Source: Aquimarina intermedia | GTDB taxonomy: Bacteria; Bacteroidota; Bacteroidia; Flavobacteriales; Flavobacteriaceae | Direction: 5' to 3' | Length of the DNA stretch: 64,000 nucleotides | Assembly: GCF_008124785.1 (NCBI RefSeq) | Contig: NZ_VNHU01000001.1 | Coordinates: 124,001-188,000 of the forward strand | In this document: positions 28,327 to 36,302 of the stretch, one piece after another | How positions within the stretch are numbered: position 1 is the first letter of the stretch | Layout of the letters: every line of letters starts with the position of its first letter | The notes under the pieces: generated by a model | Told to the model about the DNA's origin: nothing | Seen by the model: only the letters and a program-made list of their open reading frames with translations | The model's database searches: none | Made by a program: the position numbers and the translations under genes

Positions 28327-29580
28327 TTACTCGTCTAATTTTTTAAATAACACACAAGCATTATGACCTCCGAAGCCAAAAGTATTACTCATGGCGTACT
28401 TAATTTCGCGTTTTTGTGCTTTGTTCAACGTTAAATTCAATGAAGAATCTATGTTTTCATCAACCGTTGTGTGGTTAATAGTTGGAGGTACAATACTGTG
28501 CTTCATGGATAAGATTGAAGAAATCGCTTCAATCGCTCCGGCAGCACCCAGTAAGTGACCAGTCATAGACTTCGTAGAGTTAATATTGATGTTTGGTGCA
28601 TGTTTTCCAAAAACTTTAGTAATAGCCTTCAATTCTGCTACATCTCCTAATGGAGTGGATGTACCGTGAGTGTTTATGGCATCTACTTCTTCTGGTTGCA
28701 CACCAGCATCTCTTAAACAATTAAGCATTACGCGTTCTACACCAATACCGTCGGGATGAGGAGCTGTCATATGATATGCATCACTTGACATTCCGCCACC
28801 AACAACTTCAGCATAGATTTTAGCACCCCTTGCTTTTGCATGTTCATATTCTTCCAGTATCAACGCTCCACTACCTTCACCTAAAACAAAACCATCTCTG
28901 GTCGCATCAAAAGGTCTTGAGGCAGTTTGTGGAGTATCATTTCTGGTAGATAATGCATGCATTGCATTGAATCCTCCCATACCCGCAATTGTAACTGCAG
29001 CTTCACTTCCTCCTGTAACAATGATATCACAATGCCCTAATCTAATGTAGTTAAGTGCATCGATCATTGCATTAGCCGAAGAGGCGCAAGCAGAAACTGT
29101 GGTATAGTTGGGTCCCATAAAACCATTTCGGATGGAAATATGTCCTGGTGCTATATCGGCAATCATTTTGGGAATAAAAAATGGATTGAAACGCGGAGTT
29201 CCATCACCATTTGCGTAATTAATTACTTCTTCCTGAAATGTTTCTAAACCACCAATACCAGCACCCCAGATCACGCCAACTCTAAACTTGTCTACTTTAT
29301 CCATATCAATGGCAGCATCTTTAATGGCCTCTTCTGAAGAGACAATCGCATACTGGGCAAACTTATCTAGCTTACGTGCTTCTTTTCTATCAAAATAATC
29401 TGTTGGGACGTAATTTTTGACCTCACAAGCAAATTTAGTCTTGAATTTTTCGGTGTCAAAATAAGTAATGGGAGCGCAACCGCTCTTACCATTCACTAAT
29501 CCATCCCAATATTGATTAATATCGTTACCTATAGGCGTTAGTGCGCCTAGTCCTGTGACTACAACTCGCTTTAAACTCAT
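28327..29580 (-). CDS. fabF: 3-oxoacyl-ACP synthase II (FabF)
   Basis: A 417-residue condensing enzyme that elongates acyl-ACP with malonyl-ACP in fatty acid synthesis. The active-site triad is visible: Cys in SACASSANA, His in NTHGTSTPLGD and His in MTGHLLGAAGA, followed by the C-terminal SNTFGFGGHN. It lies 17 bases after acpP, which encodes its substrate carrier, and 2 bases before rnc. Length and motifs are normal. Confidence 0.97.
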   Translation of the reverse strand: MSLKRVVVTGLGALTPIGNDINQYWDGLVNGKSGCAPITYFDTEKFKTKFACEVKNYVPTDYFDRKEARKLDKFAQYAIVSSEEAIKDAAIDMDKVDKFRVGVIWGAGIGGLETFQEEVINYANGDGTPRFNPFFIPKMIADIAPGHISIRNGFMGPNYTTVSACASSANAMIDALNYIRLGHCDIIVTGGSEAAVTIAGMGGFNAMHALSTRNDTPQTASRPFDATRDGFVLGEGSGALILEEYEHAKARGAKIYAEVVGGGMSSDAYHMTAPHPDGIGVERVMLNCLRDAGVQPEEVDAINTHGTSTPLGDVAELKAITKVFGKHAPNININSTKSMTGHLLGAAGAIEAISSILSMKHSIVPPTINHTTVDENIDSSLNLTLNKAQKREIKYAMSNTFGFGGHNACVLFKKLDE

Positions 29581-29597
29581 ATTTTGTGGTGAAGTTA

Positions 29598-29831
29598 TTA
29601 CTTTGCGTCTTCAATATAAGATATTGCCTGACCAACTGTAGCAATGTTCTCTGCCTGATCGTCTGGTATCTGTATATCAAATTCTTTTTCGAATTCCATT
29701 ATCAATTCTACAGTGTCTAATGAATCTGCGCCTAAGTCGTTTGTGAAGCTAGCCTCATTTACTACTTCGTTTTCGTCTACTCCTAATTTGTCAACGATTA
29801 TCGCTTTTACTCTTGATGCAATGTCTGACAT
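29598..29831 (-). CDS. acpP: Acyl carrier protein
   Basis: A 77-residue acidic protein that carries growing acyl chains on a 4'-phosphopantetheine arm. The attachment serine is in the conserved [12 protein letters not shown] (Ser37). It is the first gene of the acpP-fabF-rnc operon and is divergent from purN. High expression is expected; a good promoter match lies upstream. Confidence 0.97.
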   Translation of the reverse strand: MSDIASRVKAIIVDKLGVDENEVVNEASFTNDLGADSLDTVELIMEFEKEFDIQIPDDQAENIATVGQAISYIEDAK

Positions 29832-29861
29832 AATGTTTAATTTTAATTTTTAATTAAGTGG

Positions 29862-29895
29862 CAAAAATAAAAAACTTTATTTTAAAACCCCACAA
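29862..29895 (-). promoter_or_regulatory. Probable promoter of acpP-fabF-rnc
   Basis: On the minus strand an exact -7 element TATTTTTG (29862-29869) and a -33 TTG (29893-29895) are 23 bases apart, within the Bacteroidota range. The leader before the acpP ATG would be roughly 25 bases. Confidence 0.55.
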
Positions 29896-30012
29896 TCCCT
29901 TAAAAATGTCTGTGTATTTTATCAAATATAACGAAGTATTGTGTTTTTGCTGTGTCTAAATGGATAATTATTATTTTTTTTGTACTTATAAATGATCTAG
30001 CACTCTATTGAT

Positions 30013-30591
30013 ATGAAACGTATTGTAATTTTTGCCTCAGGTTCGGGAACGAACGCCGAGAATATTATCAAATATTTTAAAGCCAATGCACTGGCAGAGG
30101 TTACACATGTCTTTTCTAATCGACCACAAGCCAAGGTGTTACGAAGGGCTCATGAACATAAAGTAAAGGCGTTACATTTTGACAGGAATTCTTTTTATGA
30201 AACAAATGAGGTGCTTAATATTCTTAAAGATGCCAAGCCGGATCTCATTGTTTTGGCGGGGTTTTTATGGATTTTTCCAAAGAAAATTATCGATGCGTTT
30301 CCGGACAAAGTAATTAATATTCATCCTGCATTACTTCCAAAATATGGTGGAAAAGGGATGTTTGGAGACCATGTTCATCATGCTGTGATCAATAATCAAG
30401 AGAAAGAAAGCGGAATTACGATCCATTTTGTAAATGAAAAGTATGATGATGGTGCAATCTTATTTCAGGCAAAAACATCTATTTCTGAAAATGACAACGC
30501 CAAAGATCTGGCTAAAGCAATACATAAATTAGAGCACAAGCATTTTCCCACAGTCATTGAAAAATTATTGTATCCCGAAGACGCACAGTAA
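30013..30591 (+). CDS. purN: Phosphoribosylglycinamide formyltransferase PurN
   Basis: A 192-residue cytoplasmic enzyme that transfers a formyl group from 10-formyltetrahydrofolate to GAR in purine synthesis. Seen are the N-terminal ASGSGTNAENII loop for the phosphate of GAR, the catalytic region INIHPALLPKYGGKGMFG (Asn, His) and SGITIHFVNEKYDDG with the catalytic Asp. Length is normal. It is divergent from acpP, a gene order common to the group. Confidence 0.95.
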   Translation: MKRIVIFASGSGTNAENIIKYFKANALAEVTHVFSNRPQAKVLRRAHEHKVKALHFDRNSFYETNEVLNILKDAKPDLIVLAGFLWIFPKKIIDAFPDKVINIHPALLPKYGGKGMFGDHVHHAVINNQEKESGITIHFVNEKYDDGAILFQAKTSISENDNAKDLAKAIHKLEHKHFPTVIEKLLYPEDAQ

Positions 30592-30680
30592 ATAGAAAAA
30601 ATTCAAGAGGTTTTAATGCTGGCAGGATAAGTTCTCACGGTTTAGGAAGATGAATAAAAATCCATTACGTATACTATAGT

Positions 30681-31316
30681 ATGGCTAAAAAAGAAAAATT
30701 CTATGTAGTTTGGGAGGGCCATCGACCTGGCATCTATACAAAATGGGAGGACTGTAAAGCAGTTATTAATGGTTTTGCTGGCGCGAAATATAAGTCCTTT
30801 GAAAATTTTGAGGTTGCTAAAAAAGCATATCAGGGCCATTATGAAGATTATAAAGGAAAAAGTAAAGCCAAACCAGTATTATCTGAAGCCCAGAAATTAA
30901 AAATTGGTGAACCTAATTTATATTCTATCGCGGTAGATGCTGCTTCAAGCGGTAACCCTGGTAAAATGGAATATCGGGGAGTGGACACACAAACGGAGAA
31001 GCAGCTTTTTCATCAAGGGCCTTTTGATCAGGGGACGAATAATATTGGAGAATATCTAGCACTGGTACACGGTCTTGCTTATTTAAAGAAGATAAATAGT
31101 GATCGTATTTTATATACAGATTCTAGAATCGCCATGAGCTGGGTTCGACAAAAAACTTGTAAAACCAAACTTGTCAAAACCAGTAAAAATCAAAAGGTTT
31201 TTGATTTAATAGATCGAGCTACACAATGGTTAAAAAACAATGCATATACAACTAAAATAGTCAAATGGGAAACCAAAGCCTGGGGCGAAATTCCGGCAGA
31301 TTTTGGGAGGAAGTGA
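30681..31316 (+). CDS. rnhA: Ribonuclease H with N-terminal viroplasmin-like domain
   Basis: A 211-residue RNase HI-type protein that removes RNA from RNA-DNA hybrids. The N-terminal part (about 5-45) is the hybrid-binding viroplasmin/Cauli_VI domain with YVVWEGHRPGIYTKWEDC. The catalytic domain (about 75-211) keeps the acidic residues in AVDAASSGNPG (Asp), NIGEYLAL (Glu) and LYTDSRIA (Asp). The C-terminus is EIPADFGRK. A second copy of the last 34 bases occurs at 33126-33159, as if this 3' end had been duplicated around an inserted segment. The gene itself is complete. Confidence 0.92.
   Translation: MAKKEKFYVVWEGHRPGIYTKWEDCKAVINGFAGAKYKSFENFEVAKKAYQGHYEDYKGKSKAKPVLSEAQKLKIGEPNLYSIAVDAASSGNPGKMEYRGVDTQTEKQLFHQGPFDQGTNNIGEYLALVHGLAYLKKINSDRILYTDSRIAMSWVRQKTCKTKLVKTSKNQKVFDLIDRATQWLKNNAYTTKIVKWETKAWGEIPADFGRK
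31283..31316 (+). repeat. Direct repeat, copy 1 (3' end of rnhA)
   Basis: The last 34 bases of rnhA including its TGA recur at 33126-33159 with one mismatch (ATT against ATC). Similarity extends weakly some 20 bases further upstream with one gap. Confidence 0.9.
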
Positions 31317-31357
31317 GATAGTCTTGCCCTTCAATAAATTTAGTCAAACTTATTTTT

Positions 31358-31693
31358 ATGCATCCTTTAATTATAATATCACTTAGTGTTGTAGGAGTTA
31401 TTCTGATTATTCCTATTTACTTTTTATACAAACCAGCCAAAAAAATCAATAACCTATATGGATATCGCACACCTAGATCTATGATAAATCAAAAAAACTG
31501 GGATATCGCTCAAGAGTATTTTCCGAAAAAATTATTTTGGTTTAGTTTATTTTCCGTTGCAGTTCTATTGATTTTATCAATTTTTATAAGCTTATCTGCG
31601 GCTTTACTTATTGCTATGGGATTATGGTTAATAAGTTCTTTTGTAACGATATTATTAACGGAAATGCATTTAAAAAGATTGAATAAAAAATGA
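31358..31693 (+). CDS. SdpI family membrane protein
   Basis: A 111-residue protein with three hydrophobic segments (about 3-24, 61-80 and 82-101). The loop YGYRTPRSMINQKNWDIAQ is the signature of SdpI-like proteins. SdpI itself is the immunity protein against the SdpC toxin in Bacillus, but most family members have unknown roles. The stop overlaps the ATG of the following hydrolase gene (ATGA), which indicates a two-gene unit. The unit lies between two copies of the rnhA 3' end and so may have been acquired. Confidence 0.82.
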   Translation: MHPLIIISLSVVGVILIIPIYFLYKPAKKINNLYGYRTPRSMINQKNWDIAQEYFPKKLFWFSLFSVAVLLILSIFISLSAALLIAMGLWLISSFVTILLTEMHLKRLNKK

Positions 31694-33104
31694 AAAGACT
31701 CACTTTATTACTACTATGTAGTGTAAGCTATTATGTTTCCAACGCACAAGTTATTACAGGGATTTGGGAAGGGGTTTTAGAAGTTCAAAACACTAAATTG
31801 CCTTTAGTCTTTAAGATACATAAAAAAGGGAGTCTATATGTATCCACTATGGACAGTCCTGCGCAAGGCGCAAAAGATATACCCGTAGATACAACATTGG
31901 TAAAAGGAGAAGTGATTACCTTTTCAATTAAAAATGCTGGTATTTCTTATGAAGGAAAGGTTAAAAATGACAGCTTAATTTCTGGTGCGTTTAAACAGTC
32001 TGGTGCTGTATTGCCTTTAAATCTTTTAAAAAAAAAGATCAAGAACAAAGAGTAAACAGACCACAAGAGCCTATTCCACCATTTACTTATAAAAGTGAAC
32101 TTATTTCTTTTCAGAATAAAGAAGGTATAAACTTATCGGGCACACTATCCTTTCCTGATGAAATAGATAAAACCTTTCCTATAGTTATCTTAATTAGTGG
32201 TAGTGGTCCGCAGAACCGAGATTCTGAAGTATTTGGACATAAACCGTTTTTGGTCATTACAGATTATTTAGTAAAAAATAAGATAGCTGTTTTACGATTT
32301 GATGATCGTGGAGTGGGACAATCACAAGGAGATTTTTCTAAAGCAACTACTCTAGATTTCGCTGATGATGTAGCATCCGCCGTTGATTATCTTTCTAGTA
32401 GAAAGGATTTTAATTTCAAAGAAATTGGCTTAATTGGTCATAGCGAAGGAGGAATTATAGCGGCGATGGTCGCAAACAAAAGAGATGCAGTCGATTTTAT
32501 AATTTTACTGGCTTCTCCTGGTTTAAAAGGTAAAGAACTACTGTTGTCTCAGTCAGAAGCACTGCTTAAAAAAAGCGGAATGAGTAATGTTGAAATAGCA
32601 AAAATTGAAAGAATTAATCGCGAATCTTATTCCTATGTAGAAAGAATTAAAAAAAGAAATAAATTGAGAAAGAAGCTGAAAAGTCATTTGGAAAATGCAC
32701 TAAAAAAGTATAATTTTTTATATCAAAAGCCAACACAGATTAGCGATCAACAGTTTATCGATAACTTAGTCAACCAAATGTCATCTCCATGGTTCACTTT
32801 TTTTGTAAAATATAACCCTGAAAAGCATTTAAAAAAGGTGAAGTGTCCAGTTTTGGCAATAAACGGAGAGCATGACTTGCAGGTACTCCCTTATGATAAT
32901 TTAATTGCTATAGATAAAGCTCTAAGTAGAGGGAAGAATAAAAATTATAATATAAAGACAATACCTGATTTAAATCATTTGTTTCAAGAGAGCGAGACAG
33001 GTTTGCCAATTGAATATCAGAAGATAGAACAAACTTTTTCTTCCAAAGTGTTAAAACTTATGGTAGATTGGATAAAAGAAAATAAAGTTATTACTGTTAA
33101 GTAA
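31690..33104 (+). pseudogene. Exported alpha/beta hydrolase, frameshifted at an A tract
   Basis: Two frames together match one exported alpha/beta hydrolase of about 470 residues. The first part (31690-32055) has a signal peptide (VSYYVSNAQ) and a beta domain (TGIWEGVLEV) common before such hydrolases. The frame changes at a run of nine A (32028-32036); one extra A would join LNLLKK to DQEQRVNRPQEPIPPF in the other frame. The second part keeps the oxyanion segment ISGSGPQNRD, the nucleophile GHSEGG, the Asp in NGEHDLQV and the His in DLNHLFQ. With every catalytic residue intact, this may be a recent mutation, a sequencing error or slippage. It overlaps the SdpI gene by four bases. Confidence 0.82.
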
Positions 33105-33125
33105 TTTAATGGCTGCCAAACCCTT

Positions 33126-33159
33126 GGGCGAAATCCCGGCAGATTTTGGGAGGAAGTGA
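33126..33159 (+). repeat. Direct repeat, copy 2 (orphan rnhA 3' end)
   Basis: This is a detached copy of the rnhA terminus encoding GEIPADFGRK and stop. It is not attached to an RNase H gene: it begins 20 bases after the stop of the alpha/beta hydrolase. It matches 31283-31316 with one difference. Confidence 0.9.
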
Positions 33160-33181
33160 TTCATAATCCTTAGACTTACAT

Positions 33182-33765
33182 ATGATTAGATTTTTTAGTT
33201 TATTGTTTATTTTACTTCTTGCAAGTTCATGTAAAGAAGTTAAGAAGGTTGATATAGAAAAAATCAAATCTAATGAATCGGAGCAGAAAGTTTCAGTTAA
33301 AGCCTTAAACACGGTAAAAAAGAAGGAGGCATTTTTAGAACAGATTTTTATAGACGATCAAAAAGCGAGAGATCCAGAAGTAGCGCTAGAGATTTTAAAA
33401 AAGAATAATTTTGATAAAATTCTTATTCGTACAGGCAATATGTCAATAGAATGAACTATGTCGACGATCAAAATTTTATAAAGATTATGCAATACCTCGA
33501 GGCATATGGGTATCATGATGATGCTATCAAAAGTATAAAAGCTAGGTCGGCGGTTGCAACTGTGACATTACACCAACAGCCAAACAATAAATTATTAGTG
33601 TACCCCTATTTGAAAAAGGCCTACGAGCAAGGTAATTTGGAGGCTGAAAAATTTTCTTTTGTATTAAATAGAATGCACATTAACAAATTTGGTAAAAGCT
33701 ATATACATGCTAGAACAGAAGAACAAAATATTGTTGAGTTATTAGATATATTGGGTTTAGAATAA
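33182..33765 (+). pseudogene. Frameshifted lipoprotein, DUF6624-like
   Basis: Two frames appear to form one lipoprotein gene of about 194 residues. The first (33182-33454) has a lipobox (ASSC, Cys17) and a helix reading EQIFIDDQKARDPEV, the second (to 33765) reads from NSYSYRQYVNRMNYVDDQNF to the end. The join is at AAAA, 33416-33419: one added A fuses the frames. The pattern of D-Q, YLEAYGY, a glutamine/histidine segment (VTLHQQPNN) and NRMHINKFGKSYIHA resembles DUF6624, whose function is unknown. It lies directly behind the orphan rnhA end. As the hydrolase before it also lost an A, either the patch is decaying or A runs were misread. Confidence 0.7.
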
Positions 33766-33833
33766 TTTTTAGAATTAATGTGTTTAACTTTCAGAAAGTC
33801 TTTTAAAAGATTTTTGATATATACTACATAAAA

Positions 33834-33866
33834 AAATGCCCTGAAATTTACTTCAGGGCATTTAGT
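33834..33866. terminator. Bidirectional terminator
   Basis: A 12-bp stem AAATGCCCTGAA/TTCAGGGCATTT with a 6-base loop has an A run before it and T-rich sequence after it. It serves the converging lipoprotein and astacin-like genes. Confidence 0.8.
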
Positions 33867-33921
33867 TCTCTTACGAAACTGACTTATTGAACAATTCCAT
33901 GTGTTTTATTGTTGGTTAGTA

Positions 33922-35007
33922 TTAACTACCACAAGGACCAAGGTTATTCCATCCAGTGGATGTTCTTTCATATAAGTCTCCGTTGTAAGTAACCTGATCT
34001 CCTACAGCATAAGAAGTACTGCCATTATATGGAGCTACACCATCACATTTATCAACTACCGGGCTGCTTCCACATGCACCAAGGTTGTTCCACCCAGTGG
34101 ATGTTCTTTCATATAAATCTCCGTTATAAGTAACCTGATCACCAACAGCATAAGAAGTACTGCCATTATAGGGAGCTACACCATCGCATATGTCGTTACT
34201 TGGAGTTCCACTAAAAGGATAAATAGTTCCGATAAAGGATTTATCAGTACTCGATAAAACTGTATTTCTTCCAACAGCAACTCCATCTAATGTGTGTTCT
34301 GCCGGAATTGGGTAATGCATAATAGATTTAGGGTCATACACACTATAGTTAGAAGAACTAGCTTCATAACGTCTGAACAGGTTATTATCAACCTGCGCTC
34401 TACTCCAGTTATTTGGAGGTCCTGCATAATACGCATACACTGCTTCTTTATCCCAGTTGATTCCGGCAACAGGATTTTGATGTTCATGGATTAACCCAAG
34501 CGCATGTCCAAATTCATGAATGGTAGTTCGACTAAATTCACTATCTGTAGTGGTATCGTTAAACCATCCAAAGTGCATACTTCGAGAATAACTGTTAGAA
34601 TCTGTTCCTAAATAAGACCAAGATCCACCGTCATTTGCATATGCACCTTCTTTGAACGTAATTTTAATGTTTGCAGCCGTACTACTGTTTGATGCTAGAA
34701 ATACAAGTTTTACATTAGCAAATTGTTCCCATTCTTTAGCATACTGTTGTACTTTGGATTGTACGAAATTGTTTCCGTTTAAGAATTTAACATAGATTGT
34801 TTGACCTGCATCCCATTCTTTAGCTTTGACACTTGCTGCTTTTGTATTAAGTTTTGCATCCCACTTTTCTACACACACATGTGCATTTTTGATGACTTCA
34901 GAATCTAAGGAGATTTCTGTGAGCTCTTTAGAATCCTTTTCGCAGCTAAATAAAAAGGTTGACATGATCGCAACTACAAATAGTTTAGCTAATAATAATT
35001 TTTTCAT
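33922..35007 (-). CDS. Astacin-like (M12A) zinc protease lipoprotein
   Basis: A 361-residue predicted lipoprotein (lipobox FLFSC, Cys22). The catalytic domain (about 65-265) has the zinc motif HEFGHALGLIHEHQNP (His164, Glu165, His168, His174) and the Met-turn MHYP, typical of astacins. The C-terminus carries two almost identical modules of about 39 residues bounded by cysteines, containing YNGSTSYAVGDQVTYNGDLY and TGWNNLG. They resemble carbohydrate-binding modules of the chitin-binding 5/12 type. The protein is thus likely a surface protease targeted to a polysaccharide or glycoprotein. No T9SS domain is present. Confidence 0.88.
   Translation of the reverse strand: MKKLLLAKLFVVAIMSTFLFSCEKDSKELTEISLDSEVIKNAHVCVEKWDAKLNTKAASVKAKEWDAGQTIYVKFLNGNNFVQSKVQQYAKEWEQFANVKLVFLASNSSTAANIKITFKEGAYANDGGSWSYLGTDSNSYSRSMHFGWFNDTTTDSEFSRTTIHEFGHALGLIHEHQNPVAGINWDKEAVYAYYAGPPNNWSRAQVDNNLFRRYEASSSNYSVYDPKSIMHYPIPAEHTLDGVAVGRNTVLSSTDKSFIGTIYPFSGTPSNDICDGVAPYNGSTSYAVGDQVTYNGDLYERTSTGWNNLGACGSSPVVDKCDGVAPYNGSTSYAVGDQVTYNGDLYERTSTGWNNLGPCGS
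33931..34188 (-). repeat. Two near-identical 117-bp CBM-like repeats
   Basis: Units 33931-34047 and 34072-34188 have a period of 141 bases and few base differences. Each encodes a Cys-to-Cys module in the 3' end of the astacin-like gene. The high nucleotide identity suggests recent duplication or gene conversion. Confidence 0.85.
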
Positions 35008-35263
35008 TTAAGTATGAGTTTATGTTAAGGCGGCAAAGAGAAGCAGCTTTACTGTTTTTTCACAATTTTTTAACATTTTTTATTTTTTCTTTTCACAGAA
35101 AGCAGCAAAAGTATGTTGATTAAACAGTCTTAGCGGTAAAAACTTATCGTATAATTATCTTTCTCCCTGGGTGATTTACAAACGCGAATTCTCTTATTTT
35201 ATCGATATTCCATGTAATAATGGCAAGCTATTTGATTTCTTATCTATTCTAAAAACTAAAACT

Positions 35264-35271
35264 TATATTTG
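35264..35271 (+). promoter_or_regulatory. Probable -7 element of the PfkB gene
   Basis: An exact TATATTTG ends 21 bases before the ATG at 35293. It overlaps an in-frame TTG, which argues against that TTG as start. A -33 match at the right distance is not seen. Confidence 0.5.
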
Positions 35272-35292
35272 CAAAAAAATATTACGCTATTT

Positions 35293-36222
35293 ATGAGTAA
35301 ATTACTGATTGTAGGCTCTATTGCCTTTGATGCCATTGAAACTCCATTTGGAAAAACTGATAAAATCTTAGGAGGAGCTGCACCGTTTATTGGACTTGCC
35401 GCTTCTACTTTTAACATACCTTCGGCTATTGTTTCTGTTGTGGGAGAGGATTTTCCAGAAGAATACTTAAAAATGTTACAGGATAGAAGCATCGATACCG
35501 AAGCGGTAGAAGTTGTTAAAGGAGGAAAGACTTTCTTCTGGAGTGGTAAATATCATAACGACCTCAACTCCAGAGATACATTGGATACGCAACTTAATGT
35601 GTTGGCAGATTTTAACCCTATCGTTCCGGATCATTATAAAGATGCCGAAATTGTGATGTTAGGAAACTTAAATCCGTTGGTACAGCTTAGTGTCCTGGAG
35701 CAAATGACTGTAAAACCAAAGTTGGCTATCTTGGATACTATGAATTTTTGGATGGAAGATATGTTTATTGAGGATTTACGTAAAGTAATTGCCAAAGTAG
35801 ATGTAATAACGATAAATGATGAAGAGGCAAGACAGCTTAGTGGAGAGTACTCTTTGGTTAAAGCTGCTCGTGCGATTGAAAAGATGGGGCCTAACTACGT
35901 AATCATTAAAAAAGGTGAACACGGAGCGTTATTGTTTCATAATGAGCAAATATTTTTTGCTCCTGCTCTACCGTTAGAAGAGGTTTTTGATCCTACCGGT
36001 GCAGGGGATACGTTTGCAGGTGGATTTTCTGGATACCTTACAAAAACGAATGACATCTCTTTTGAGAATATGAAAAAAGCAATTATCCATGCCTCCAATT
36101 TAGCTTCCTTTAGCGTAGAAAAATTTGGAACCGAACGCATGCAAGAGTTGGAAAGAGAGGAAATAAAAAAACGCTTACAGGAATTCAAAGAATTGACACA
36201 ATTCGAAATTGAATTAACATAG
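35293..36222 (+). CDS. PfkB family sugar/nucleoside kinase
   Basis: A 309-residue ribokinase-fold kinase. The ATG at 35293 (SKLLIVGSIAFDAIE) is preferred over an in-frame TTG eight codons upstream that lies in the promoter. The N-terminal GG motif is GGAAPFIGLAAS. The C-terminal signature DPTGAGDTFAGGFSGYL holds the catalytic Asp of the anion hole. Members phosphorylate ribose, fructose, adenosine or similar compounds; the substrate cannot be fixed. A terminator separates it from the PurF-type gene that follows, so a functional link with purine metabolism is possible but only by neighbourhood. Confidence 0.88.
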   Translation: MSKLLIVGSIAFDAIETPFGKTDKILGGAAPFIGLAASTFNIPSAIVSVVGEDFPEEYLKMLQDRSIDTEAVEVVKGGKTFFWSGKYHNDLNSRDTLDTQLNVLADFNPIVPDHYKDAEIVMLGNLNPLVQLSVLEQMTVKPKLAILDTMNFWMEDMFIEDLRKVIAKVDVITINDEEARQLSGEYSLVKAARAIEKMGPNYVIIKKGEHGALLFHNEQIFFAPALPLEEVFDPTGAGDTFAGGFSGYLTKTNDISFENMKKAIIHASNLASFSVEKFGTERMQELEREEIKKRLQEFKELTQFEIELT

Positions 36223-36231
36223 CAATATTTT

Positions 36232-36264
36232 AAGCCCTAGCCATTATGCACTAGGGTTTTTTAT
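36232..36264 (+). terminator. Terminator after PfkB gene
   Basis: A 6-bp core stem CCCTAG/CTAGGG, extendable at both ends, has a 10-base loop and a T run. Confidence 0.7.
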
Positions 36265-36302
36265 TTAAGTGGAAACACAACAACTAGAATTTTAGATATA
36301 TA

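Noticed and set aside
31358-31693. SdpI-like protein as immunity factor of a toxin system
   Set aside because: No SdpC-like toxin or Sdp maturation gene is nearby, and most SdpI-fold proteins are not immunity proteins.
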